Below, piece by piece: positions 1 through 7,436 of a stretch of DNA of 16,388 nt. Origin of the DNA: Actinomycetes bacterium. Lineage in GTDB: Bacteria > Actinomycetota > Actinomycetes > Streptosporangiales > Streptosporangiaceae. The notes beneath the pieces were generated by a model. It saw only the letters and a program-made list of their open reading frames with translations. It did not search any database and was not told where the DNA came from. Where the stretch lies: the NCBI GenBank assembly GCA_025964635.1, contig JAOPYP010000151.1, positions 1 through 16,388 of the forward strand. Reading direction: 5' to 3'. Every line of letters starts with the position of its first letter. Positions within the stretch are counted from its first letter, which is position 1. The translations under genes and the position numbers were made by a program.

Positions 1-82
1 CGATTCCGCCCGCGACAGCCGCCTGGGTCAGTTCCAGGGTGGCGGCGCGATCCGAGCCGTACGGTGAGATTCCGATGCGCAT
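1..82 (-). CDS. Probable luciferase-like (LLM) flavin-dependent oxidoreductase, N-terminus only
   Basis: Only the first 27 codons are inside the window; the gene runs off the left edge. It starts at an ATG at position 82 and begins MRIGISPYGSDRAATLELTQ. A short first beta strand followed by a Gly/Ser loop and an amphipathic helix is how luciferase-like TIM-barrel monooxygenases and F420-dependent reductases usually begin. That resemblance is the only evidence, so the family is tentative. It lies 37 bp downstream of the small Rieske ferredoxin on the same strand and is probably the next gene of the leftward aromatic-degradation operon. If so, it could be an accessory oxygenase or reductase for the same substrate, but nothing visible here shows its reaction. 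Confidence 0.45.
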   Translation of the reverse strand, partial: MRIGISPYGSDRAATLELTQAAVAGGI

Positions 83-119
83 GGCGCCACACCCTAACCC
101 GGCGCTGCGGACCCGGTCA

Positions 120-530
120 TCACGGCCGCGGCGGGTGCCCGGGACCGGTCGTGGCTGCCCCGGTGTCCCGGGCGCGCCCGGCCACGGCGAGCAGCATGGC
201 CCGCAGCCCGAGCACGGGTGCTGGATCGGGCATGAGGACGTGGACCCAGCCGTCGGCCACACGGCACTCGTGGCTTGCGACCCGGTCGGGGCGGTTGATG
301 CACTGCCCCGTGCGCAGGTCGTACCGCCAGAAGTGGCCCGGGCAGGTCAGTATGCCGTCGCGGACCAGGCCGCCGGACAGCGCAGTGTTGCGGTGGGCGC
401 ATTCGTCCGCCACGGCGACGGGTGATCCGCCGGCAAGCGACAGGCACAACGCGTGACCTTTGCATGCGACCCGGACTGCCCTGCGGTCCGACAGGTCAGC
501 CAGGCGGATGATCCGTTCCCAGGACGGCAC
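120..530 (-). CDS. Small Rieske [2Fe-2S] ferredoxin
   Basis: This is a 136-aa soluble protein with one Rieske cluster-binding motif. C44-x-H46 and C63-x-x-H66, separated by 16 residues, are the four ligands of a Rieske [2Fe-2S] cluster. The size fits the ferredoxin component of ring-hydroxylating oxygenases, which passes electrons from a reductase to the terminal oxygenase. There is no catalytic domain with a mononuclear iron site. The C-terminal 35 residues are Ala/Gly/Pro-rich and probably disordered. The start is a GTG at 530, only 10 bp after the stop of the semialdehyde dehydrogenase, so it belongs to that operon. By inference it serves the Rieske oxygenase encoded at 13531 in the divergent operon, because no other oxygenase that uses a ferredoxin is visible. 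It could also act in a different system lying left of the window. Confidence 0.85.
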   Translation of the reverse strand: MPSWERIIRLADLSDRRAVRVACKGHALCLSLAGGSPVAVADECAHRNTALSGGLVRDGILTCPGHFWRYDLRTGQCINRPDRVASHECRVADGWVHVLMPDPAPVLGLRAMLLAVAGRARDTGAATTGPGHPPRP

Positions 531-540
531 GGCTACCTGC

Positions 541-1998
541 CTAGGACGGGAATTGCAGGACGACGGCCTTGGCCTCGGTGAAGAACTCCTCCGAGTACAG
601 GCCGCCTTCGCGCCCGATGCCGGAGTCCTTCATGCCGCCGAACGGCGCGCGGAGATCCCGGATGAAGAAGCAGTTCACCCACATCGTGCCGGTCCGGACC
701 TCGCGGGCTACCTTGTGGGCGGTGTCCAGGCTGGTCGTCCAGATCATGCCGGCCAGGCCGTAGCGGCTGTCGTTGGCCAGCGCGATCGCCTCGCCGACGT
801 CGTCGAACGGCGCGATCACCTGCACGGGGCCGAAGATCTCCTCCTGGGAGATCCGCCAGCTGTTCTCCACGTCGGCGAACACCGTCGGCTCCACGTAGTT
901 GCCGTCCGCCAGCGGGCCGTCGGTGAGCCGGTGGCCGCCGGTCAGCAGCTTCGCGCCTTCCTGTTCACCGAGCTGGATGTAGGACAGCACCTTGTCCAGG
1001 TGCTCGCGGGACACCAGCGGGCCGACCTGGGTCGCTGGCTCGCGCGGGTCGCCGACGACCAGGTCCTGGGCGGCCGCCACGTACCGGGCGCAGAACTCGT
1101 CGTAGATGGGGCGCTGCACGAACAGCCGGGAGCCGGCCAGGCAGACCTCGCCCTGGTTGCGGAAGAGCCCATCGATGGTGCCGGGCACGGCGCGGCCGAG
1201 ATCGGCGTCGGCCATCACGATCGCCGCGCTCTTGCCGCCCAGCTCGAAAGAGCAGCGTTTGAGCGTCCCCGCGGCCTTGGCCATGATCAGCCTGCCGGTG
1301 GCGCTCTCGCCGGTGAAGGTGACCAGGTCCACGCCGGGGTGCCCGGTGAGCCGCTCGCCTGCCTCGCCGGGGCCGAAGCCCTGCACGACGTTGAAGACGC
1401 CGGGCGGCATTCCCGCGTCGGCGAACGCCTGCGCCAGCAGGCTCGCGGTCAGCGGGCTCTGCTCGGCGGGCTTGAGGATCACGGTGTTCCCGAAGGCCAG
1501 GGCCGGCGCGATCTTCCAGGTTTCCAGCATCAGCGGGAAGTTCCACGGCGAGATGCATGCGGACACGCCTGCGGGCTCGCGCAGCGTGTATGTCATCACG
1601 TTGTCCCACGGCTTGTCGTAGGTCTCGGTGTGCGTGTGCTCGGCGAAGTCGGCAAAGAACCGCAGGTTGTACACCGCGCGGGGAATGTCCTTGGTGCGGG
1701 ACTCGCGGATCGGCTTGCCCATGTCGCGGGTCTCGGCGGCGGCGAACTCCTCCAGCCGCTCCTCGATCAGCGCCGCGGCGGTGTGCAGGATCCTCTTGCG
1801 TGCGGCCGGATTCATTGCCGGCCACGGGCCGTGGTCGAAGGCGCTGCGGGCCGCGTCCACCGCGCGGTCGGCGTCGGTGACGCCGCCCCGCGCCACCTGC
1901 GCGATGACGGTGTTGTCGATCGGAGACACCGACTCGAACGTGGCGCCGTCGGTGCTGCCGGCCCACTCGCCGCCGATGAAGTGCCGGACAGTGATCAT
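541..1998 (-). CDS. dmpC: 2-hydroxymuconic semialdehyde dehydrogenase
   Basis: This 485-aa cytosolic NAD(P)-dependent aldehyde dehydrogenase should oxidise 2-hydroxymuconic semialdehyde, the ring-fission product of catechol, to 2-hydroxymuconate. The family catalytic set is present: PWNFP with N153, K176 in ILKPAEQ, E252 in FELGGK, nucleophile C286 in NQGEVCLAG, and E387 in QEEIFGP. The late motif WVNCFFIRDLRAPFGG closely resembles XylG/DmpC rather than general betaine-type aldehyde dehydrogenases. Length is normal for the family. Its ATG overlaps the tautomerase stop (ATGA), and the tautomerase acts on its product. Related homoprotocatechuate or aminomuconate semialdehyde dehydrogenases are hard to exclude by sequence, but the neighbouring catechol dioxygenases favour the catechol pathway. 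Confidence 0.93.
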   Translation of the reverse strand: MITVRHFIGGEWAGSTDGATFESVSPIDNTVIAQVARGGVTDADRAVDAARSAFDHGPWPAMNPAARKRILHTAAALIEERLEEFAAAETRDMGKPIRESRTKDIPRAVYNLRFFADFAEHTHTETYDKPWDNVMTYTLREPAGVSACISPWNFPLMLETWKIAPALAFGNTVILKPAEQSPLTASLLAQAFADAGMPPGVFNVVQGFGPGEAGERLTGHPGVDLVTFTGESATGRLIMAKAAGTLKRCSFELGGKSAAIVMADADLGRAVPGTIDGLFRNQGEVCLAGSRLFVQRPIYDEFCARYVAAAQDLVVGDPREPATQVGPLVSREHLDKVLSYIQLGEQEGAKLLTGGHRLTDGPLADGNYVEPTVFADVENSWRISQEEIFGPVQVIAPFDDVGEAIALANDSRYGLAGMIWTTSLDTAHKVAREVRTGTMWVNCFFIRDLRAPFGGMKDSGIGREGGLYSEEFFTEAKAVVLQFPS

Positions 1999-2261
1999 GG
2001 CGTGGCCTCCCCGGCGGGTGGCTCACCTGATGGCGACGGTGGCGGTGACGGCTCGGCCGGCGCTGCGTTCGGGCCGCGGGCCGTGGCGTAGGGCACGCCG
2101 CCGATCCCCCATTCGTCCGTGCTGACCTCGTAGATAGCCACCCGGACCCGTTCCAGCGGGGTGTCCAGCGCGCTCGCCACCGCCGCGGACACCTGGGCGA
2201 TCAGCGCGTGCTTCTGTGCGGCGGTCCGGCCGGACACCATCGTGACCTGGACGAACGGCAT
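1995..2261 (-). CDS. dmpI: 4-oxalocrotonate tautomerase (2-hydroxymuconate tautomerase) with C-terminal tail
   Basis: This small tautomerase converts 2-hydroxymuconate to 2-oxo-3-hexenedioate. The codon after the ATG encodes proline (MPFVQVTMVSGR), so removal of Met exposes the catalytic Pro-1. In mature numbering Arg-11 (SGRTAAQK) and Arg-39 (ERVRVAIYEV) are present, and an aromatic residue (Trp) sits at position 50, where canonical enzymes have Phe. The 4-OT fold takes about 62 residues, yet this protein has 88; the extra 26 residues are almost all Pro, Ala, Ser, Glu and Gly. A good ribosome site (AAGGAG) lies ahead of the ATG. The gene starts 16 bp after the decarboxylase stop and overlaps the dehydrogenase start by 4 bp. 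Function is confident; the role of the tail is unknown. Confidence 0.92.
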   Translation of the reverse strand: MPFVQVTMVSGRTAAQKHALIAQVSAAVASALDTPLERVRVAIYEVSTDEWGIGGVPYATARGPNAAPAEPSPPPSPSGEPPAGEATP

Positions 2262-2277
2262 CAGCGGAGCTCCTTCA

Positions 2278-3075
2278 CTAATCCCGGCAGGCCAGCTCGA
2301 CGGTGCCGAGCCGGTCGAAATGGGCGACGATCGTATCCCCGGGTGCGACGGGCACCGCCTCGGTCAGCGCGCCGGCGATGACAACCTGGCCGGCGGCCAG
2401 CCCGCGGCCCCGGCCGGCCAGGGCGCGGACCAGCCACGCGACTGCCGCCGCCGGGTGGCCGAGCACCGCGGCCCCGGCCGCGGTGCCGACGAGCTCGCCG
2501 TTCTTCTCCAGTACCAGCCCGGTCAGCCGCAGGTCCACGCCGCCCGGCTCGGTGGCCTGGCCGCCGAGCAGGAACCCGGCGGCCGAGGCGTTGTCCGCCA
2601 CGACGTCCGGCAGGGTGAAGGAGTAGCCGGCGAACCGGGAATCCAGCACATCGATCGCGGGATACAGCGCGGCCGTGGCCGCCAGCACGTGCGCCGCGGT
2701 GACCTGGGGGCCCGCCAGGTCCCTGGACATCAGGAAGGCGATTTCCGGCTCGCAGCGCGGCTGGATGAGCCGTCCGCAGTCCAGGGGCTGGCCGACATCC
2801 AGCGCCATGTGGTCGGTCAGCCAGCCATACAGCGGCTGGTCGACGTGCATCTGCCGCTGCTTGGCCGCGCTGGTGAGGCCGAGTTTTGCCCCGGCCACCA
2901 CGGCGCCGTCCTGCACCCGCGCGGCCACCACGGCATCCTGCACCTCGTAAGCGGTGCCGACGCCGAACGGGCCGCACGTGGTGGTCAGCGCCGCGATCGG
3001 CGTCCGCTTGGTTTCCGCGTCCACCAGACGGGCGGCGAGCTCGCGGACACTGGCCGCGGCATCCGTACCGGTCAC
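2278..3075 (-). CDS. dmpH: 4-oxalocrotonate decarboxylase (2-oxo-3-hexenedioate decarboxylase)
   Basis: This 265-aa member of the fumarylacetoacetase/MhpD-like fold decarboxylates 2-oxo-3-hexenedioate to 2-hydroxypenta-2,4-dienoate. I separate it from the paralogous hydratase at 5073 by the segment HVDQPLYGWLTD and by DSRFAGYSFTLPDVVADNAS, which match XylI/DmpH rather than the hydratase form DSRxxDWKIK. Metal-binding acids E109 and E111 are present; the third position, normally Glu three residues before DSR, is Asp142 here. The start is a GTG at 3075, chosen because a strong GGAGGT sits six bases upstream (3082-3087) and because it gives a GTGA overlap with the aldolase stop. The enzyme classically forms a complex with the hydratase, which is encoded three genes upstream. 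Confidence 0.9.
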   Translation of the reverse strand: MTGTDAAASVRELAARLVDAETKRTPIAALTTTCGPFGVGTAYEVQDAVVAARVQDGAVVAGAKLGLTSAAKQRQMHVDQPLYGWLTDHMALDVGQPLDCGRLIQPRCEPEIAFLMSRDLAGPQVTAAHVLAATAALYPAIDVLDSRFAGYSFTLPDVVADNASAAGFLLGGQATEPGGVDLRLTGLVLEKNGELVGTAAGAAVLGHPAAAVAWLVRALAGRGRGLAAGQVVIAGALTEAVPVAPGDTIVAHFDRLGTVELACRD

Positions 3076-4097
3076 GGCGAGACCTCCTGGCCGGACCGCG
3101 CGGCCAGTTCCAGGGCCACGTCGATGATCATGTCTTCCTGGCCGCCGACCACCTTGCGGCGGCCCAGCTCCAGCAGGATCTCCGCCTGCGAGACGCCGTA
3201 CCGCGCCGCGGCCCGCTCGGAGTGCAGCATGAACGAGCCGTACACGCCCGCGTAGCCGAGGATGAGCGACGCCCGGTCGACCACCTGGGGCCGCTGCAGC
3301 GCAGGCCGGACGGTCTCCTCGGCGACGCTGGCCGCGGCCAGCACGTCGACGCCGGTCTCGATGCCCAGCTTCTCGCATACGGCCACCAGTACCTCGGTGG
3401 GGCAGTTGCCGGCGCCCGCCCCGGCCCCGGCAGTGCACGCGTCGACGTGCAGTGCCCCGGCCTCCAGGGCGGACAGGGAGTTGGCCACGGACAGCGAGAG
3501 GTTCTCATGGGCGTGGATGCCGACCGGGATATCCAGCCCGGCGACCAGCGCCTCGATCCGGGCGCGGGCCATCGGCGTGGTCATCGCCCCGGCCGAGTCG
3601 ACGCAGTAGACCACGTCAGCGCCATAGTCCTGCATCTTCCTGGCCTGCGCGAGCAGCTGCTCCGGCTCGATCATGTGAGCCATCATCAGGAAGCCGACCG
3701 CCTCCAGGCCGAGTTCCTTGGCCATGCCGATGTGCTGCTCGGCGATGTCCGCCTCCGTGCAGTGCGTGGCGATGCGGGCGACGGCGGCGCCCAGGTCGGC
3801 GATGGCGCGGAGATCCTCGGCGGTGCCGATGCCCGGGATCAGCAGGCAGGCGATCTTGGCGGTCTTCGCCGCCGCCACCGCCGCGGAGATCAGCTCCATG
3901 TCGTTGGTGCCGGAGAAGCCGTAGCTGAACGACGATCCGCCCAGGCCGTCGCCGTGGGCGACTTCCAGCACCGCGACACCGGCCTGGTCGAGCCCGGCCA
4001 CGATGTCGGTGACCTGCCGCTGGGTGTACTGGTGGCGGACGGCGTGGGAGCCGTCGCGCAGGGTTGAGTCGGTCAGGCGGAAGTCGGCCGCGCTCAC
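3072..4097 (-). CDS. dmpG: 4-hydroxy-2-oxovalerate aldolase
   Basis: This 341-aa TIM-barrel class II aldolase cleaves 4-hydroxy-2-oxovalerate to pyruvate and acetaldehyde. Residues near the N-terminus, R14 and D15 in DSTLRDGSHA with H18, match the catalytic Arg-Asp-His set of DmpG. H195 and H197 in GIHAHEN are the metal-binding pair. The C-terminal helices needed for docking to the dehydrogenase are present (RKVVGGQEDMIIDVALEL). In known systems acetaldehyde is channelled directly into the DmpF partner, and here the two genes overlap by 4 bp (GTGA), which supports co-translation of the complex. The start codon is GTG at 4097. Confidence is high. Confidence 0.95.
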   Translation of the reverse strand: MSAADFRLTDSTLRDGSHAVRHQYTQRQVTDIVAGLDQAGVAVLEVAHGDGLGGSSFSYGFSGTNDMELISAAVAAAKTAKIACLLIPGIGTAEDLRAIADLGAAVARIATHCTEADIAEQHIGMAKELGLEAVGFLMMAHMIEPEQLLAQARKMQDYGADVVYCVDSAGAMTTPMARARIEALVAGLDIPVGIHAHENLSLSVANSLSALEAGALHVDACTAGAGAGAGNCPTEVLVAVCEKLGIETGVDVLAAASVAEETVRPALQRPQVVDRASLILGYAGVYGSFMLHSERAAARYGVSQAEILLELGRRKVVGGQEDMIIDVALELAARSGQEVSP

Positions 4098-5002
4098 GCT
4101 GCCACCCCTGCCAGCCGCTGGGCCTTGGCCTCGGCGACCCGGACCGCGGCCGCGGTCATGATGTCAAGGTTGCCGGCATAGGGGGGCAGGTAGTCCCCGG
4201 CCCCCTCGACCTCCAGCAGGACGACCACCCGGTGCGGGACCGTGCCGCCCGGGGTGTCGAACGGCCCCTCCTCGATGACCGGGTGGTTCTTCAGCCGGTA
4301 GCCGGGGACGTAGGCGGCGACGCCGGCGACCATGCGCTGTACCGAGTCGAGCACGGCCTGATGATCGGTGCCCTCGGGCAGCGCGCAGAACACTGTGTTG
4401 CGCATCAGGATCGGCGGGTCCGCCGGATTGAGGATGACGATGGCCTTCCCGTGCGCCGCGCCGCCGATCTCCTCCAGGGCGCGGGCTGTGGTCCGGGTGA
4501 ACTCGTCGATGTTCTGCCGGGTGCCGGGCCCGGCCGACGCTGAGGCCACGGTCGAGACCATCTCGGCGTACCGGACGTCGGCGGCCCGGCTGACCGCGGC
4601 GACGATGGGCGTGGTGGCCTGGCCGCCGCAGGTGACCATGCTGAGGTTGGGCGCGTCGAGGTGCTCGGCCAGGTTGACCGCCGGGATCACCTTGGGGCCG
4701 CGGGCGGCCGGGGTCAGGTCGATGACCGGGATGCCGAGACCGGCCAGCACCGCGGCGTGCCGCACGTGCACGTGCGCGCTGGTGGCGTCCAGCACCAGGT
4801 CGACCCGATCCGGATGATCGGCCACCCAGCTGATGCCGTCCGGGGTCGCCTCCACCCCCAGGCTGCGGGCCCGGGCCAGGCCGTCGCTGGCCGGGTCGAT
4901 GCCGATCAGCGCGGCCAGCTCCAGCTGGTCCGAGCGCCGTATCTTGATCATCAGGTCGGTGCCGATATTGCCGGAGCCGATGATCGCGCATCTGAGTCCC
5001 AT
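4094..5002 (-). CDS. dmpF: Acetaldehyde dehydrogenase (acylating)
   Basis: This 302-aa NAD- and CoA-dependent enzyme converts acetaldehyde to acetyl-CoA, the last step of the meta pathway. The N-terminal nucleotide-binding loop reads IIGSGNIGTDLM (residues 7-18) and the catalytic cysteine is C125 in SMVTCGGQAT. The C-terminal half carries the dimerisation and aldolase-contact region (ENHPV-type segment LKNHPVIEEGPF). The ATG at 5002 is chosen over an in-frame longer reading because AAAGGA lies six bases upstream (5009-5014) and homologues begin just at this point. It lies 70 bp after the hydratase stop, the widest gap inside this operon, and its stop overlaps the aldolase GTG. Confidence 0.95.
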   Translation of the reverse strand: MGLRCAIIGSGNIGTDLMIKIRRSDQLELAALIGIDPASDGLARARSLGVEATPDGISWVADHPDRVDLVLDATSAHVHVRHAAVLAGLGIPVIDLTPAARGPKVIPAVNLAEHLDAPNLSMVTCGGQATTPIVAAVSRAADVRYAEMVSTVASASAGPGTRQNIDEFTRTTARALEEIGGAAHGKAIVILNPADPPILMRNTVFCALPEGTDHQAVLDSVQRMVAGVAAYVPGYRLKNHPVIEEGPFDTPGGTVPHRVVVLLEVEGAGDYLPPYAGNLDIMTAAAVRVAEAKAQRLAGVAA

Positions 5003-5072
5003 GGGCTGTCCTTTCAGCGTAGGGGCGGCCGGTCGTGGCCGGGATGGCCTTGCCAGTGACGGGAGCGTCCGG

Positions 5073-5861
5073 TCAGCGGACCCGGAGGCCAACCGCACCC
5101 AGCCGGTCGAACTCCGCGCGGTAGTTCTGGCCGGCCGTGATGTCGACCGCCGCATGGAGCGCGCCGGTCATGATGAACTGGCCGGCCCGCAGGTCCTCGC
5201 CGAGTGGGTGCAGGGTCTGCACTAGCCACGCGACCGCCTGCAGGGGGTTGCCCAGCGCGGCGGCGCCCGCGCCGGTGGCGATCAGGTTGCCGTTGCAGGT
5301 CAGCACCATGCCGAGGACCCGCAGATCCAGGCCGGCGGCGGGGGTAAGGGCCGGGCCGAGCACCACGGCGCCGCTGCTGGCCAGATCGGCGATAGTGTCG
5401 GCCAGCTTGATCTTCCAGTCGGCGATCCGGCTGTCGACGATCTCCAGCGCCGCCACGGCGCCCGTGACTGCCGCGGCGACGTCCAGGGCGGTGCAGTCCG
5501 GCCCGCGCAGGTCCTCGCGCAGGACCAGGGCGATCTCGGCTTCTACCCGGGGGGCGATGAACGAGGCAGCGGATACCGCAGCGCCGTCCGGGTTCAGGTG
5601 AGAGGACAGCACGGGCGCAAAGTCGGGGGAGTCCACGCCGAGCAGCTGCTGCATCGGAGTGCTGGTCAGCCCGAGCTTGTAGCCGACTACGCGCTCGCCC
5701 CCAGCGGTGAGCGCGGCCACCAGTTCCTGCTGCACCCGGTAGCCGTCGGCCATCGTCATGCCGGGGTGCCGGGCGGTCAGCGGGGGGATCGCGATCCCCG
5801 CCTGCCGGGCCTGGTGCAGGTCGGCGGCGAGTTTGCTGACCTCGGCGTCCGTCAGGCTCAC
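5073..5861 (-). CDS. dmpE: 2-oxopent-4-enoate (2-hydroxypenta-2,4-dienoate) hydratase
   Basis: This 262-aa MhpD/XylJ-family hydratase adds water to 2-hydroxypenta-2,4-dienoate to give 4-hydroxy-2-oxovalerate. Metal ligands E107 and E109 (VEAEI) and E140 (LEIVDSR) are present. The diagnostic stretch DSRIADWKIKLADTIADLAS is of the hydratase rather than the decarboxylase type. It is a distant paralogue of the decarboxylase at 2278. The GTG at 5861 overlaps the IclR regulator stop by 4 bp, so the pathway genes are translationally linked to their probable regulator. Length matches the family. Confidence 0.92.
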   Translation of the reverse strand: MSLTDAEVSKLAADLHQARQAGIAIPPLTARHPGMTMADGYRVQQELVAALTAGGERVVGYKLGLTSTPMQQLLGVDSPDFAPVLSSHLNPDGAAVSAASFIAPRVEAEIALVLREDLRGPDCTALDVAAAVTGAVAALEIVDSRIADWKIKLADTIADLASSGAVVLGPALTPAAGLDLRVLGMVLTCNGNLIATGAGAAALGNPLQAVAWLVQTLHPLGEDLRAGQFIMTGALHAAVDITAGQNYRAEFDRLGAVGLRVR

Positions 5862-6667
5862 GAGATGGCCTCTCTGGGCTCGGCGACGCCACCGGCCAGC
5901 CGGTGGCTGATCTGGGCGGCCGCATCGGTGACGGGGCGCGCGAAGCGGCGCAGGTTGTCGCCGTTGACGCGCTGCACCGGGCCGGCCACGGACACGGCGG
6001 CGATCACCGTGCCGGACCGGTCCCTGATCGGCGCGGAGATGGAGGCGATGCCCATCTCGGACTCGTTGACGTTCTCGGCCCAGCCCCGGGCCCGGATCTG
6101 GTCGAGCTCAGCGCGCAGGGCGTCGACGCTGGTGATGGTGTAGGTCGTGCGGCGGACCAGCCGCATGCCGTCCAGCCGCCGGTCGAGCTCATCGGGCGGC
6201 AGGAACGCGAGCAGCAGCTTGCCCGTGCCGGTGCAGTGCACCGGGGCCCGGTTGCCGATCCGGCCGAACAGCCTGACCGTGTGCGGGCTCTCGCGGCGCT
6301 CGACGTACACCACCTCACGGCCATCGAGCACCGCGAGCTGCACGGTCTCCTTAGTCAGGTTGCGCAGCTGGTCGAGCACCGGGGTGGCGGCGCCATGCAG
6401 CAGGGAGGCGCTCTGCGCGCTCGCCCCCAGCACCTGCATGGCCACGCTGAGCCGGTACCGGCCCGTGTCCTCCACCCTCTCCAGCAGGCCCTCCGCGGCC
6501 AGGGTGTGCGCGATCCGGTGCGCGGTGCTCTTGGCGATACCCAGCCGGCGGGCCAGGTCGCTGACCCCCAGCTGCGGATCACCACGTCCGAACTCGCGGA
6601 GCATCCGGGCGGCATTGCGCACGCTGGCGAGCAGCTGGGTCTCGCCGTCCGGCCGCGTCGCCGTCAT
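5858..6667 (-). CDS. IclR-family transcriptional regulator
   Basis: This 269-aa regulator has an N-terminal winged helix-turn-helix (residues about 12-75, recognition region LARRLGIAKSTAHRIAHTLA) and a C-terminal IclR effector-binding domain (about 85-255), including GRIGNRAPVHCTGTGKLLLA and the late segment GIASISAPIRDRSGTVIAAVSV. IclR regulators often control aromatic-acid and phenol catabolism as activators or repressors responding to a pathway compound. Here it is the second gene of the leftward operon, coupled by ATGA to the gene before and by GTGA to the hydratase after. By inference it binds the inverted repeat at 7391-7429 and controls both divergent operons. The effector and the sign of regulation cannot be read from sequence. 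Confidence 0.93.
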   Translation of the reverse strand: MTATRPDGETQLLASVRNAARMLREFGRGDPQLGVSDLARRLGIAKSTAHRIAHTLAAEGLLERVEDTGRYRLSVAMQVLGASAQSASLLHGAATPVLDQLRNLTKETVQLAVLDGREVVYVERRESPHTVRLFGRIGNRAPVHCTGTGKLLLAFLPPDELDRRLDGMRLVRRTTYTITSVDALRAELDQIRARGWAENVNESEMGIASISAPIRDRSGTVIAAVSVAGPVQRVNGDNLRRFARPVTDAAAQISHRLAGGVAEPREAIS

Positions 6668-7371
6668 GACGCCCCCTGACGGCTGGCGGGGCGGCCGGCG
6701 CGGGCCGATGCCACCAGGGCACGGCGGATGGCCGCGTCGTCATCGCCCGCCGCCGCGCGGGCCACATCCGGGTGGCCAGGTGCGAGAGCCACCGCCAGCA
6801 GGCGCACCGCGTGGTGCAGCCCGAGCCGCTCCGCGGCCGCGAACTCGTCCACCAGAGTTTCCCGGCCGCGCAGCGCCGCCCGGAGGGTGTCCGTGTCGCG
6901 GACGGCCGACGCGTGCTGATTGGCCAGCCCGGTGCCCGCGTGCTGGGCATGGTGCGGGGCCAGGCCGCCCCCGGGGGCCACGGACAGGTGGTAGAGGACG
7001 TCGGTGATCCCGATGACGCGCCGCACGTCCCCGGGCGCGGGGCCGGCCTCCTCGACCAGCGCGAGCGCCGGGAGCACGACCGGGTCGTAGAACCGCACAG
7101 TCCAGGCCAGGTCGCTGTCCGTGTCGTGTTCCTGTACCTCCTGGCCGCGTGGCTGGGGCAGCGGGTCGGCCGTGGCCAGGAGGTGCAGGTGCCGGGCCGC
7201 CGCCACCACGACCGTGAACTGGCCCGCCCGCAGCAGCGGGAGCGCGGCCTGCTCGCCGGGCGGCAGCAGGACTGAAGCGCCCAGATAGGCGTGGTGCAGG
7301 GCGGCCACGTAACTGCGCAGCGCGGCCCGCATCGCCTCGGGCTGGCCGGCGGGCGGCTGGTCTGCGGTCAT
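6664..7371 (-). CDS. Unknown His-rich protein, first gene of the leftward operon
   Basis: I do not recognise this 235-aa protein. It looks soluble and mostly helical, with no signal peptide or clear membrane segment. Histidines are frequent and partly clustered (HH near 26, HLH near 61, PHHAQHAG near 140, NQHAS near 152, LHH near 185), which would suit metal or haem binding but proves nothing. The C-terminal third is Ala/Arg-rich. The ATG at 7371 has no purine-rich ribosome site; instead TAGATT lies six bases upstream, as expected for a leaderless transcript. An alternative start is Met14. The stop overlaps the IclR start (ATGA). Position suggests a role in substrate handling, sensing or regulation of the pathway. 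Confidence 0.7.
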   Translation of the reverse strand: MTADQPPAGQPEAMRAALRSYVAALHHAYLGASVLLPPGEQAALPLLRAGQFTVVVAAARHLHLLATADPLPQPRGQEVQEHDTDSDLAWTVRFYDPVVLPALALVEEAGPAPGDVRRVIGITDVLYHLSVAPGGGLAPHHAQHAGTGLANQHASAVRDTDTLRAALRGRETLVDEFAAAERLGLHHAVRLLAVALAPGHPDVARAAAGDDDAAIRRALVASARAGRPASRQGAS

Positions 7372-7377
7372 GGGGAG

Positions 7378-7383
7378 AATCTA
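7378..7383 (-). promoter_or_regulatory. Candidate -10 box for a leaderless leftward transcript
   Basis: Read leftward, TAGATT (TANNNT type) sits six bases ahead of the ATG at 7371. Initiation seven bases downstream would place +1 on the A of the ATG. The absence of a Shine-Dalgarno sequence before this ATG agrees. No convincing -35 hexamer is visible, which would fit an activator-dependent promoter. Confidence 0.4.
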
Positions 7384-7390
7384 GAACAAC

Positions 7391-7429
7391 TGTCCCGCAT
7401 AGAGGTACATGGGTCCTGTATGCGGGACA
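7391..7429. promoter_or_regulatory. Perfect 11-bp inverted repeat, candidate IclR operator
   Basis: TGTCCCGCATA at 7391-7401 and its exact reverse complement TATGCGGGACA at 7419-7429 are separated by 17 bp, with centres 28 bp apart. Each arm also forms part of a weaker local palindrome: GTCCCGCAT (7392) and GTCCTGTAT (7413) start 21 bp apart, about two helical turns. The element lies between the two divergent operons, next to the candidate leftward -10. A pair of sites on one DNA face is what a tetrameric IclR-type regulator typically occupies. Binding by the regulator at 5858 is inferred from position. Confidence 0.65.
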
Positions 7430-7436
7430 CCAGATT

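Noticed and set aside
460..2091. A 543-codon plus-strand frame opposite the semialdehyde dehydrogenase
   Set aside because: The minus strand encodes every catalytic residue of an aldehyde dehydrogenase; the plus frame is its mirror and extends across two other gene boundaries.
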